A DNA stretch of 19,466 nt from an uncultured Eubacteriales bacterium (GCA_900547405.1 URGL01000051.1:1-19466); one strand, 5' to 3'; positions 7,233 through 15,270 are shown, counted from the first letter of the stretch. Notes: a model not told the origin generated them from the sequence alone. A program made the numbers and translations.

Positions 7233-7252
7233 GGCCGATGGGGGCATCGGCC
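7233..7252 (-). other. Intercistronic hairpin between potC and potD
   Basis: GGCCGATG (7233-7240), loop GGGG and CATCGGCC (7245-7252) form a perfect 8-bp stem in the potC-potD gap. No T-run follows, so it is not a standard terminator. It may protect the potD message or mark a processing site, letting the binding protein be made in excess over the permeases. That role is inferred. Confidence 0.5.
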
Positions 7253-7267
7253 CTTACAGTTCTAAAA

Positions 7268-8080
7268 TTATTTGGCCCGGCCGGCAATCTTTTTCTTGTC
7301 TCCGGCCAGCTGAATGAGGTTCATCGCGGTCATCAGCACAAAGATCAGCAGGAACAGCAGGGTAAACATGGCGTAGATCTTTGGCTGGATAGGCTTTTTG
7401 GTGTAGGAATAGATCTCCACAGGCAGTGTGACAAAATCCAGACCCGTAACAAAATAGCTGATGACGAAATCGTCCAGACTCATGGTAAAGGCCATGATGG
7501 CACCGGACACCACGCCGGGCATGATCTCATGAATGGTCACCCGGAAGAAGGCCTGGACAGGCGTGCATCCCAGATCCATGGCGGCATCCGACAGGGAGGC
7601 ATCCATCTGCTTGAGCTTGGGCATAACGTTGAGGATCACGTAGGGCAGGTTAAAGGTGATGTGGGCAATGAGCAGCGTCCAGAAGGTCAGGCTGTTCCGC
7701 TGGCCCAGCATTTTGGTGCCCACGAACACGAAGAGCAGAGACAGGCTGACACCGGTGACAATATCCGGGTTGGTCATCGGGATATCCGTCAGGGTCATGG
7801 CCACTTTCCGAAGCTTCGGGTTCAGGTTGTTGATGCCCACGGCAGAGAGGGTGCCAAACACCGTGGCAATCAGGCTGGCCAGGACAGACACCAGCAAAGA
7901 ATTCCCCAGCAGCCCCAGCAGGGTCCGATCCTGGAAAAGGCGCTGATACTGCTTCAGCGTGAAGCCGGAGAACTGGGTAATGTCCTTGCCCGTATTGAAG
8001 GAGGCCACCACCAGCACCGCCATGGGGATATACAGGAAGATAAAGATCAGAATGGTGATGATCTTATTGGCTCTTTTCAT
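7268..8080 (-). CDS. potC: Spermidine/putrescine ABC transporter permease PotC
   Basis: 270 residues with six hydrophobic segments, the first being IITILIFIFLYIPMAVLVV. The cytoplasmic EAA loop that contacts the ATPase is present (DAAMDLGCTPVQAFFRVTI, then PGV). MSLDDFVISYFVTG is typical of PotC. It forms the membrane channel together with PotB. The ATG overlaps the potB stop in an ATGA, so translation is coupled. Length and motifs are complete. Confidence 0.93.
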   Translation of the reverse strand: MKRANKIITILIFIFLYIPMAVLVVASFNTGKDITQFSGFTLKQYQRLFQDRTLLGLLGNSLLVSVLASLIATVFGTLSAVGINNLNPKLRKVAMTLTDIPMTNPDIVTGVSLSLLFVFVGTKMLGQRNSLTFWTLLIAHITFNLPYVILNVMPKLKQMDASLSDAAMDLGCTPVQAFFRVTIHEIMPGVVSGAIMAFTMSLDDFVISYFVTGLDFVTLPVEIYSYTKKPIQPKIYAMFTLLFLLIFVLMTAMNLIQLAGDKKKIAGRAK

Positions 8081-8895
8081 ACCACCACATCCCCCTCATC
8101 CCCGCCAAAGCGGTTCATAATGCCGGTGCAGACAAAGACCAGGAGCATCAGCACCAAGCTCAACGCGGCACCCAGGTTCGGGTTGTTGCCCTGCTTGAAC
8201 TGGCGCTCGATGACGTCGCCGATGAGCACCGTATCGGTGCCGCCCAGCTTCTGGGAAATATAGAAGGTGGACACGGCGGGTACAAACACCATGGTCATGC
8301 CGGAGAGAATGCCAGGCATACTCAGGGGGAACACCACCTTGTGGAACACCTGAACCGGGGTGCAGCCCAGATCCTCCGCCGCTTCAATGAGCCGCCGGTC
8401 GATTTTCACCAGCGTGGCGTAGAGCGGCAGGATCATATAGGGCAGATAGTTGTATACCATGCCCAGCACCACCGCCCCAGGCGTCCGGATCAGGCGGAGG
8501 GTGGGAAGACCGATCTTCGCCAACAGACTGTTGATGATGCCCGTGTCCTGCAGCAAGCCGACCCAGGCCAGGGTCCGCAGCAAAAAGCTCATGCACATAG
8601 GCAGCATGATCAGCATGTAGAGGAATTTCTGAGCGGTTTCGGAGCAGTGGGCGATGTAGTAGGCCACCGGGTAGCCCAGCAGCAGACAGATCATCGCCGA
8701 GACAAAGGAATAGGCAATGGATTTCCACAGCACCGGCAGGTACATGCCCAGATTTTTCAGATTGCCCAGGGTAAATACCCCGGTGGAAGGATCTGTCAGG
8801 GCATAATATCCCACCACACCCAGAGGCACCAGGGTAAACGCCGCCATCCACAGCAGATATGGGGTGCTTAAAAGGACGGAGTTAGTCTTCTTCAT
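8077..8895 (-). CDS. potB: Spermidine/putrescine ABC transporter permease PotB
   Basis: About 272 residues with six membrane segments and the EAA loop (EAAEDLGCTPVQVFHKVVF, then PLSMPG); the other permease half of the polyamine importer. Two ATGs compete, at 8904 and 8895. The ribosome binding site GGAGG touches the first but lies nine bases from the second, so MKKTNSVLLS at 8895 is preferred. Either start lies inside the end of potA, giving an overlap of 14 to 23 bases. The end overlaps potC by four bases. Confidence 0.92.
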   Translation of the reverse strand: MKKTNSVLLSTPYLLWMAAFTLVPLGVVGYYALTDPSTGVFTLGNLKNLGMYLPVLWKSIAYSFVSAMICLLLGYPVAYYIAHCSETAQKFLYMLIMLPMCMSFLLRTLAWVGLLQDTGIINSLLAKIGLPTLRLIRTPGAVVLGMVYNYLPYMILPLYATLVKIDRRLIEAAEDLGCTPVQVFHKVVFPLSMPGILSGMTMVFVPAVSTFYISQKLGGTDTVLIGDVIERQFKQGNNPNLGAALSLVLMLLVFVCTGIMNRFGGDEGDVVV

Positions 8896-10003
8896 TCCCG
8901 GCATCCTCCGTCAGCTCATCGTACTCGGCAGAGTAGGAGCTGTAGTCGCCAAACTGACCGGAGTATTCACTCTTGTGCATGATGTGAATGTCCTCCGGGT
9001 TCAACCGAATGCCGATGGTTTCGCCTACGCCGTGGAAATCTGTGGTCTGGAGCAGCCACTTGAAGCCCCGGAAATCCACAATGATATCGTAGTTCAGGCC
9101 CTTAAAGGTAATGCTTGTGACGGTGCCCACCAGATGGCCCTCAGAAACCGGCACAATGTCAATATCCTCCGGGCGGATCACCACGTCCACAGGCTCGTTC
9201 TCTTCGAAGCCCTTGTCCACGCACTGGAAGACCCGGCCAAAGAACTTGACCCTGTAATCCTCCAGCATGACACCGTCCAGAATGTTGCTTTCGCCGATGA
9301 AGTCCGCCACGAAGGCGTTTTTCGGCTCGTTATAAATATCCTCGGGGCGGCCGATCTGCTGGATGCGGCCCTTATCCATGACCACGATGGTATCGGACAT
9401 AGACAGCGCCTCTTCCTGATCGTGGGTCACATAAATGAAGGTAATGCCCATAGCCTGCTGAATCCGCTTCAATTCGTTCTGCATATCCTTGCGCAAGCGA
9501 AGATCCAGGGCACCCAGAGGCTCATCAAGCAGCAGTACCTTGGGGCGGTTTACCAGAGCGCGGGCAATGGCCACTCGCTGCTGCTGACCGCCGGATAGGG
9601 CGTCTATTCGCCGATTCTCATAACCTTTGAGACTGACGATCTCCAGCATCTCCCGCACCCGTGTATCGATCTCGTCCTTAGGGACCTTGTTGACCTTCAG
9701 ACCGAAGGCCACATTGTCGTACACATCCAGGTGCGGGAACAACGCATACCGCTGAAAGACCGTATTGATCTGCCGCCTATAAGGCGGGACATCGTTGATC
9801 GTCTTCCCATCGAAGGTCACCGTGCCGGAGGTGGGCGTCAAAAAGCCGCCAATGATCCGCAAGGTGGTGGTTTTGCCGCAGCCGGAAGGGCCCAGCAGCG
9901 TCAAAAATTCGTGATCGTTGATGTAAAGATTAATGCCGTCGAGAATGCGTTCCCCGTCGAACTCCATGGTAAGATCCCGGAGCCTGATGAGTTCTTTGGA
10001 CAT
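8882..10003 (-). CDS. potA: Spermidine/putrescine ABC transporter ATP-binding protein PotA
   Basis: 373 residues, first gene of the operon. The N-terminal ATPase domain has Walker A GPSGCGKTTT (about 38-47), signature LSGGQQQRVAIARAL, Walker B VLLLDEPLGALD and the switch THDQEEAL. The C-terminal 130 residues form a TOBE-type regulatory domain (VVIRPEDIDIV, IGIRLNPEDIHIM). This matches PotA and related importer ATPases in length and layout. It powers uptake through PotBC. The start has GGGGGAGG only a few bases before ATG, which is a tight spacing. A strong promoter and a structured leader of about 75 bases lie upstream. Confidence 0.93.
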   Translation of the reverse strand: MSKELIRLRDLTMEFDGERILDGINLYINDHEFLTLLGPSGCGKTTTLRIIGGFLTPTSGTVTFDGKTINDVPPYRRQINTVFQRYALFPHLDVYDNVAFGLKVNKVPKDEIDTRVREMLEIVSLKGYENRRIDALSGGQQQRVAIARALVNRPKVLLLDEPLGALDLRLRKDMQNELKRIQQAMGITFIYVTHDQEEALSMSDTIVVMDKGRIQQIGRPEDIYNEPKNAFVADFIGESNILDGVMLEDYRVKFFGRVFQCVDKGFEENEPVDVVIRPEDIDIVPVSEGHLVGTVTSITFKGLNYDIIVDFRGFKWLLQTTDFHGVGETIGIRLNPEDIHIMHKSEYSGQFGDYSSYSAEYDELTEDAGNEED

Positions 10004-10034
10004 TATCCTCCCCCGTTTCTTTTGTAAAGAATCA

Positions 10035-10080
10035 GCGCCGAAACCGGCGCCGGTCTTTTCGAATTCTGTCGAAAAAAGAC
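10035..10080 (-). promoter_or_regulatory. Structured leader of the pot operon
   Basis: Between the promoter and potA the DNA holds three nested symmetric elements. GCGCCG-AAAC-CGGCGC forms a hairpin at 10035-10050. A perfect 12-bp palindrome ACCGGCGCCGGT lies at 10043-10054. CTGTC and GACAG repeats, with AAAAGAC/GTCTTTT arms, lie at 10052-10080. They overlap, so alternative RNA folds or a protein operator are both possible. No known riboswitch class was recognised. Confidence 0.45.
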
Positions 10081-10086
10081 AGTATT

Positions 10087-10114
10087 ACTATATCGCATTT
10101 TTCCCGGTTGTCAA
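10087..10114 (-). promoter_or_regulatory. Sigma-A promoter of potABCD
   Basis: On the minus strand, a consensus TTGACA (10109-10114) is followed after 16 bases by TATAGT (10087-10092), with AT-rich DNA upstream that could act as an UP element. Transcription would start near 10080, giving a leader of about 75 bases before the potA ATG. Confidence 0.75.
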
Positions 10115-10162
10115 ATAAAATTTTCATCTTTTTGGTAAAATATATTTTTCTTTCAGGAAACG

Positions 10163-10191
10163 GTTTATTCCTGGAAAAAAGCGGCAATACT
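10163..10191 (+). promoter_or_regulatory. Candidate forespore sigma-F/G type promoter
   Basis: GTTTA (10163-10167), a 15-base spacer and GGCAATACT (10183-10191) fit the Bacillus sigma-F pattern GYWTA - about 15 - GGNRANANT. The downstream gene looks like the sigma-F target spoIIQ. A weakness is that the predicted start point, near 10197, leaves almost no leader before the GGAGGT ribosome binding site at 10199. Confidence 0.4.
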
Positions 10192-10210
10192 CTGGCTCGG
10201 AGGTGCTTAT

Positions 10211-10882
10211 ATGCGCAATGAAAAATCTGGCGGCAGAAGCGGCAAGGGCTACTACATAGCCCTGGTCCTCTGCGCCGCCGCAATCGGGATCACAAGCTAT
10301 GTAACTCGTCCCAGCAAGGACAAACAGCCGGATACTCCTCCCCTTCTGCAGGCGGAGTCCGCGGAAACAGCCTCTTCTCAGGAGACCCAGGCTCTGGAGG
10401 CTCTGGCAACGGAAGCCCCGGAGGAGTCCTCTGTCCCCTCCTCCGCTCCCCAGCAGACCCAGCCGGAGAAGCTGCGGACCGCCCCGCCTCTTTCCGGCTC
10501 GGTGACCACCCTCTACGCCATGGATAGCCTGAGCTACAACGAGACCACACGGGACTGGCGGGTCCACAACGGCGTGGACTACCCCGGTGAGCTGGGAGAC
10601 CCGGTTTCCGCCGCCGCCGACGGCACGGTGATCTCCGTCCGGGAGGATGACTCTCTGGGCACCACGGTGGTTCTGCGCCACACAGGCGGCTACGAAACCA
10701 CCTACCAAAACCTGGAGGAAACGGTTCCGGTACAGCTGGGGGACAAGGTGGTACTGGGCCAGACCATCGGCAGCGTTGGGGCAACTGCCCTGACAGAGTC
10801 TGCCATTGGCCCCCACGTTCACTTCTCCGTAGCCTATCAGGATATGCCCATGGATCCGGCGGATTTCCTGAATATGGCATAG
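10211..10882 (+). CDS. M23 (LytM) peptidase domain membrane protein, SpoIIQ-like
   Basis: 223 residues. A short basic cytoplasmic tail is followed by one membrane helix (YYIALVLCAAAIGITSYV, about 14-31). A Ser/Glu/Pro-rich linker to about residue 95 follows, and then an extracytoplasmic LytM domain. Zinc ligands of M23 peptidases are present: H119 and D123 in HNGVD, and H202 and H204 in HVHFSV, so it may cleave peptidoglycan peptides. One N-terminal helix, a length near 220 and a single C-terminal LytM domain are what clostridial SpoIIQ looks like; SpoIIQ is the forespore partner in the engulfment channel. It could equally be a general cell-wall endopeptidase. The ATG has GGAGGT seven bases upstream. 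It stands alone, divergent from potA. Confidence 0.85.
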   Translation: MRNEKSGGRSGKGYYIALVLCAAAIGITSYVTRPSKDKQPDTPPLLQAESAETASSQETQALEALATEAPEESSVPSSAPQQTQPEKLRTAPPLSGSVTTLYAMDSLSYNETTRDWRVHNGVDYPGELGDPVSAAADGTVISVREDDSLGTTVVLRHTGGYETTYQNLEETVPVQLGDKVVLGQTIGSVGATALTESAIGPHVHFSVAYQDMPMDPADFLNMA

Positions 10883-10889
10883 ATACGCT

Positions 10890-10913
10890 CCCCTCCGGGA
10901 CACCCCGGAGGGG
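10890..10913 (+). terminator. GC-rich 10-bp hairpin after the M23 gene
   Basis: CCCCTCCGGG (10890-10899), loop ACAC and CCCGGAGGGG (10904-10913) form a perfect stem eight bases after the stop codon. It is followed by AAACCGC rather than a T-run, so termination would have to rely on the stem. The position right after the gene supports a 3'-end role. Confidence 0.5.
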
Positions 10914-10959
10914 AAACCGCTATTAGCTCCGCTTATATCCAGTCATGTCTTTTGCCGTG

Positions 10960-10987
10960 TTGACTTCTCGGCAGAATTGGGTATAAT
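10960..10987 (+). promoter_or_regulatory. Sigma-A promoter of metY-lysR
   Basis: TTGACT (10960-10965), 16 bases and a consensus TATAAT (10982-10987). The start point near 10994 leaves a leader of about 50 bases, too short for a SAM riboswitch or a T-box. Control by sulfur supply would therefore have to act on the promoter, for example through the LysR protein encoded downstream. Confidence 0.75.
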
Positions 10988-11042
10988 AGCCCCATCAGCT
11001 CCCCCAGAGCATTTGAATTTTACAGAAACGAGGTACATACCC

Positions 11043-12335
11043 ATGTCTGATTACCGTTTTGAGACCCTGCAGCTCCACGTTGGCCAGGAGCAGGCCGATC
11101 CCGCATCCGATGCCCGTGCCGTTCCCATTTACGCCACCACCTCCTACGTATTCCACAACTGCCAGCACGCCTCCGACCGGTTCAGCCTGGCAGATGCCGG
11201 CAACATCTATGGCCGCCTGACCAATTCCACCCAGGATGTGTTTGAAAAGCGCATCGCGGCTCTGGAGGGCGGCACCGCAGGCCTGGCCGTAGCCTCCGGC
11301 GCGGCTTCCATTACCTACGCCATCCAGGCCCTGTGCAAGCAGGGCGAGCACATCGTGGCTCAGAAGACCATCTACGGCGGCACCAGCAACCTGCTGGCCC
11401 ACACCCTCCCCACCTGGGGCATTACCGCCACCTTCGTGGATGCCCATGACCTGGCAGAGGTAGAGAGCGCTATCCAGCCCAACACCAAGGCCATCTACAT
11501 TGAGACCCTGGGCAACCCCAACTCCGACATTCCCGATATCGATGCCATTGCCGCCATTGCCCACCGTCACGGCCTGCCTCTGGTCATCGACAACACCTTC
11601 GGCACCCCTTACCTGATCCGTCCCATTGAGCACGGTGCCGACATTGTCGTCCATTCCGCTACCAAGTTCATCGGCGGCCATGGCACCACCCTGGGCGGCA
11701 TCATCGTCGATGCCGGCACCTTCGACTGGGCCAAGAGCGGCCGGTATCCCTGGATCTCCGAGCCCAACCCCAGCTACCACGGCGTAAGGTTCAGCCAGGC
11801 TGCCCCCGCCGCACCCTTCGTCACCTATATTCGGGCCATCCTCCTGCGGGACGAGGGCGCCTGCATCAGCCCCTTTGCCGCTTTCCTGCTGCTCCAGGGC
11901 ACCGAGACCCTGAGCCTGCGGCTGGAGCGCCATGCCGAGAACACCAAAAAGGTCGTAGAGTACCTTGTGAAGCATCCCAAGGTGGAGAAGGTCAACCATC
12001 CCTCCCTGCCGGACCATCCGGACCATGCCTTGTACGAGAAGTACTTCCCCAAGGGCGGCGCTTCCATCTTCACCTTCCAGATTAAGGGTGGCCGGGACGA
12101 GGCCTTCCAGTTCATCGATCACCTGAAAATCTTCTCTCTCCTGGCCAACGTGGCCGACGTGAAGAGCCTGGTGATCCATCCTGCCTCCACCACCCACTCC
12201 CAGCTGACCGATGAGGAGCTGGCCAATGTGGGCATCTACCAGAACACCATCCGGCTGTCTATCGGCACCGAGCACATTGACGACATTCTGGAGGACCTGG
12301 AGCAGGCCTTCAGCGCCGTGAAGGAATCGAAATGA
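11043..12335 (+). CDS. metY: O-acetylhomoserine sulfhydrylase (aminocarboxypropyltransferase)
   Basis: 430 residues of the Cys/Met-metabolism PLP enzyme family. The start is the ATG at 11043 (MSDYRFETLQLHVGQE) with GAGGT eight bases upstream; the 22 extra in-frame codons before it lie across the promoter region. The PLP lysine is K208 in SATKFIGGHG, and the aspartate that contacts the cofactor is in VIDNTFGTPYL. The long insert near DWAKSGRYPWISEPNPSYHG separates MetY-type enzymes from cystathionine synthases and lyases. It makes homocysteine from O-acetylhomoserine and sulfide, the direct sulfhydrylation route to methionine. Some relatives also act as cysteine synthases. The gene is followed by a LysR regulator sharing an ATGA overlap. 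Confidence 0.93.
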   Translation: MSDYRFETLQLHVGQEQADPASDARAVPIYATTSYVFHNCQHASDRFSLADAGNIYGRLTNSTQDVFEKRIAALEGGTAGLAVASGAASITYAIQALCKQGEHIVAQKTIYGGTSNLLAHTLPTWGITATFVDAHDLAEVESAIQPNTKAIYIETLGNPNSDIPDIDAIAAIAHRHGLPLVIDNTFGTPYLIRPIEHGADIVVHSATKFIGGHGTTLGGIIVDAGTFDWAKSGRYPWISEPNPSYHGVRFSQAAPAAPFVTYIRAILLRDEGACISPFAAFLLLQGTETLSLRLERHAENTKKVVEYLVKHPKVEKVNHPSLPDHPDHALYEKYFPKGGASIFTFQIKGGRDEAFQFIDHLKIFSLLANVADVKSLVIHPASTTHSQLTDEELANVGIYQNTIRLSIGTEHIDDILEDLEQAFSAVKESK

Positions 12336-13264
12336 CTCTCCAACAGATCCGCTACTGCCTGACCATTGCCGAAACCGGCTCCATGAACCGGTCGGCGGAA
12401 AAGCTCTATGTGACGCAGCCCGCCCTGACCGGGGCCATTCAGGAGCTGGAAACAGAGCTGGCCATTACCATCTTTAACCGGACAAACCGGGGCGTGACAC
12501 TGACCAACGAGGGGCGGCGGTTCCTCCATTACGCCCGGCAGATCTACCAGCAGTATGAGCTCATGGAGCAGGAGTATCTGCGGCCCAAGAAGCGTGTTTT
12601 CGGTGTCTCCACCCAGCACTACTCCTTCGTGACCAAGGCCTTCGTGGATACCGCCCGGCAGTTTGACGCCAGCCGGTTTGAGTATGCCATCCGGGAGACC
12701 CGGACTGTGGACGTGATCCACGATGTGGCCCAGGGCCGCAGTGCCATCGGCGTTCTCTTCCGGTCCAGGCACAACCGAATGGTGCTGAACAAGATGCTGT
12801 CGGAAAACCGGCTGGAATTCCATCCGCTCATCCAGTGCAGCGCCTACGTCTACCTCTGGCGGGGCCACCCTTTGGCAAAGAACGACTCTATCTCTATGGA
12901 GGAGCTTCAGGATTACCCCTGCCTGTGCTTTGAACAGGGAGACCAATCCTCCTCCTACTTTGCCGAGGAAATTCTCTCCGAGCGGGAATATCCCCAGATG
13001 ATCCGGGCCACGGACCGGGCCACCATGCTGAACCTGATGGTGGGCCTCAACGGCTTCACCCTTTGCTGCGGCATCATCTGCCAGGAGCTCAACGGCACCG
13101 AGTATCTGGCCGTCCCCTACAAAGAGGACCGGGACAATCAGAACAGCCGGATGGAGATCGGGTATATTACCCAAAAGAACAGCCAGCCGGACGACATCAC
13201 CCAGGTGTTTGTCCGGGAGATGGAAAAATATCTGAAAGATGCGCAAACCGGGGCAGCCCAATAA
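12332..13264 (+). CDS. LysR-family transcriptional regulator, probably of metY/sulfur metabolism
   Basis: 310 residues. The N-terminal 60 form the winged helix-turn-helix of LysR proteins (RYCLTIAETGSMNRSAEKL, then YVTQPALTGAI and FNRTNRGVTLT). A linker helix and the substrate-binding domain that senses a small effector follow. The ATG shares four bases with the metY stop (ATGA), with AAGGA a few bases upstream. LysR genes are more often divergent from their target; this cotranscribed, coupled layout suggests the regulator is made with the enzyme and controls the shared promoter. By analogy with CysB-type regulators the effector could be O-acetylserine or O-acetylhomoserine, but nothing in the sequence fixes it. 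Confidence 0.88.
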   Translation: MTLQQIRYCLTIAETGSMNRSAEKLYVTQPALTGAIQELETELAITIFNRTNRGVTLTNEGRRFLHYARQIYQQYELMEQEYLRPKKRVFGVSTQHYSFVTKAFVDTARQFDASRFEYAIRETRTVDVIHDVAQGRSAIGVLFRSRHNRMVLNKMLSENRLEFHPLIQCSAYVYLWRGHPLAKNDSISMEELQDYPCLCFEQGDQSSSYFAEEILSEREYPQMIRATDRATMLNLMVGLNGFTLCCGIICQELNGTEYLAVPYKEDRDNQNSRMEIGYITQKNSQPDDITQVFVREMEKYLKDAQTGAAQ

Positions 13265-13280
13265 AGGGCTGTCCCGGTTT
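13245..13280. terminator. Bidirectional intrinsic terminator between lysR and the glycan operon
   Basis: AAACCGGGGCAGCCC (13245-13259) and GGGCTGTCCCGGTTT (13266-13280) pair over 15 bases with a single G-U wobble around a six-base loop. T-runs follow the stem in both directions (GGTTTTG on plus, GGTTTG on minus). The lysR stop codon lies in the loop, so the stem includes the last lysR codons. It can end both the metY-lysR and the glycan transcripts. Confidence 0.8.
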
Positions 13281-13288
13281 TGTACAAA

Positions 13289-15250
13289 TTACGCCTGAAC
13301 CTCCTGCATTTCCTTGGCTTCTTCCGCATTCTGGTTCACTTCTTCCGGCTCCCGGAATGTTTCCACAGTCTCCTTCAGAGCCTGGCGGCACAGAGCATCG
13401 TCCTCTGTGGCCACGGCCCGGGAGAGAATGGCCAGCTTCCGGTCGATCTCCTCCGGGGCCAGCTTCCGGTCCCGCTCCACAAAAATCTGGTCATTGTCGG
13501 TTTTGGTCAGGTCCTCGGTTTTTACCAGCAACTCCTCGTAGAGCTTTTCACCCGGGCGCAGGCCGGTCTCTACAATGTCGATGTCCTTATAGGGCTCGTA
13601 GCCGCTGAGCCGGATCATATTTTCCGCCAGCTCCAGAATATGGACGGGCTTGCCCATATCCAGCACGAAGAGCTCCCCATGCTTTGCCATGGCTCCGGAG
13701 GTCAGCACCAGCTGGGCGGCCTCGGGGATGGTCATAAAGTAGCGGATGATCCGCCGGTCCGTCAGGGTCACCGGGCCGCCGTACATGATCTGCCGCTTGA
13801 ACAGAGGGATCACGCTGCCGTTGCTTCCCAGGACGTTGCCGAACCGCGTGGCAGAGCAACTCATATTCCCCCGGTGGTTCAGCACCTCCATCTCACACAT
13901 CCGCTTGGTGGCGCCCATGACATTGGTGGGGTTCACCGCCTTGTCGGTGGAGACCATGATGAACTTCTGGCAGCCGCAGCTCTCTGCTACATCCAGCAGA
14001 TTCCGGGTGCCGAAGACATTGTTCTTCACCGCCTCGCAACAGTTATCCTCCATCAGCGGCACGTGCTTATGGGCCGCCGCGTGGATGACCACATCGGGCC
14101 GGTGGGTCCGGAAGACCCGCTCCAGCTGCCCCTTGTCCGTAATGGTGACGATCTCCACACACAGGTCCAGATCCTTCCCATGCTTGATCTTCAGCTCCTG
14201 CTGGACATCGTAGGCTCCGTTTTCATATACATCCAAAACCACCAGCCGCTTGGGGCCGATCTTGGCGATCTGGCGGCACAGCTCCGAGCCGATGGACCCG
14301 CCGCCGCCGGAAATCAGCACAGTCTTTCCCCGGTAATAGGCCTTGGTATCCTCGCTGAGAATCTCCGTCGCCTGACGGAACAGCAGTTCCTCCGCGTCAA
14401 AGTCCCGCAGGCTTCGCTTACCGTTGACGGACTGGGTGGTGGGATAGTCATAGGTTTTCAGCTTGCAGCCGGTTTGCTTGTAGTAGGTATAGAGTTCCTT
14501 TTTCCGCTCGGCAGTGGCTCCGGGAATGGCAAAGACGATTTCCTGGATATTGTAGTCCCGGAAGGCTTCGGAATTGGCCTCCTCCTCGGAAAACACCGGC
14601 ACGCCGTTGATGCTGCGGCCGATCTTATTCCGGTCGATGTCCACAAAGAATCTGGCGGTATAGGCCGCGTCCGGATTGCTGGCCAGGTCCGCTGCCAGAC
14701 CTGCCCCCACCCGGCCCGCGCCGATGATGGCAATGTTGATCCGCCGGTCCCGCTTGGCCTTGTCCTCAGGCTCCACCCGGATACCGGTCAGCTTCTGGGT
14801 CACCACCCGCAAAAAGTCCGCTGCCTTAGAGCCCCGGCTGTTGGCATCGTACAGGTATTGATAGATCTGCCGCATAAGGATGTCCCCCAGCAGATTCAGG
14901 GCAAACAGGGTCACCGCCCGCAGGAATTCCACATCCCGCAGGGGCAGCACCTTCTGGATCACATAGTAGACAGCTCCCGCCAGGGCATCGTAGCAGATCA
15001 GGTTCACATACAGGTTGTTGCCGCCGTAGCGCCACACATTGTTGTAGGAATCTCCGATGGCCCGGCAGCCCAACATACAGGCCGCCGCCAGAAGGTAGTG
15101 CATCAGGGCCTCCACCCTGGTAATGGGATAGTAGCTGCTGGGGTAAAAAACCAGCAGCAGAATGGATACGATGGCCAGCATCACCAGATCATAGCCCATG
15201 AGCATGATCGCATGGACCGATACGGTGGACGGCGCTTTTTTCTTCTGCAT
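13289..15250 (-). CDS. Membrane nucleotide-sugar 4,6-dehydratase (CapD/WbpM/PglF type)
   Basis: 653 residues. Four N-terminal membrane helices (to about 150) are followed by a first Rossmann-like domain (NIAIIGAGRVGAGLA) and a second, catalytic short-chain dehydrogenase domain with GGGGSIGSEL for NAD(P) binding. The catalytic region reads STDKAVNPTNVMGATKR: the usual Tyr of YxxxK is replaced by Met (MxxxK), as in PglF/WbpM/CapD enzymes. These remove water from UDP-GlcNAc to give a 4-keto-6-deoxy sugar, the precursor of bacillosamine or fucosamine-type residues. ATG at 15250 is the preferred start because AAGGAG lies nine bases before it; a GTG at 15274 overlaps the previous gene. The tail (after about 600) is Glu-rich and probably disordered. 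It is the last gene of the glycan operon. Confidence 0.9.
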   Translation of the reverse strand: MQKKKAPSTVSVHAIMLMGYDLVMLAIVSILLLVFYPSSYYPITRVEALMHYLLAAACMLGCRAIGDSYNNVWRYGGNNLYVNLICYDALAGAVYYVIQKVLPLRDVEFLRAVTLFALNLLGDILMRQIYQYLYDANSRGSKAADFLRVVTQKLTGIRVEPEDKAKRDRRINIAIIGAGRVGAGLAADLASNPDAAYTARFFVDIDRNKIGRSINGVPVFSEEEANSEAFRDYNIQEIVFAIPGATAERKKELYTYYKQTGCKLKTYDYPTTQSVNGKRSLRDFDAEELLFRQATEILSEDTKAYYRGKTVLISGGGGSIGSELCRQIAKIGPKRLVVLDVYENGAYDVQQELKIKHGKDLDLCVEIVTITDKGQLERVFRTHRPDVVIHAAAHKHVPLMEDNCCEAVKNNVFGTRNLLDVAESCGCQKFIMVSTDKAVNPTNVMGATKRMCEMEVLNHRGNMSCSATRFGNVLGSNGSVIPLFKRQIMYGGPVTLTDRRIIRYFMTIPEAAQLVLTSGAMAKHGELFVLDMGKPVHILELAENMIRLSGYEPYKDIDIVETGLRPGEKLYEELLVKTEDLTKTDNDQIFVERDRKLAPEEIDRKLAILSRAVATEDDALCRQALKETVETFREPEEVNQNAEEAKEMQEVQA

Positions 15251-15270
15251 TCTTCTTATCTCCTTACGGA

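Noticed and set aside
7210..7287. Longer potD reading from 7287
   Set aside because: The extra 26 codons lie before the AAGGAGA site and the lipoprotein signal and overlap the end of potC. The ATG at 7209 fits far better.
10988..11042. Possible SAM riboswitch or T-box before metY
   Set aside because: The leader is only about 50 bases, with no multi-helix structure, no T-box sequence and no terminator.
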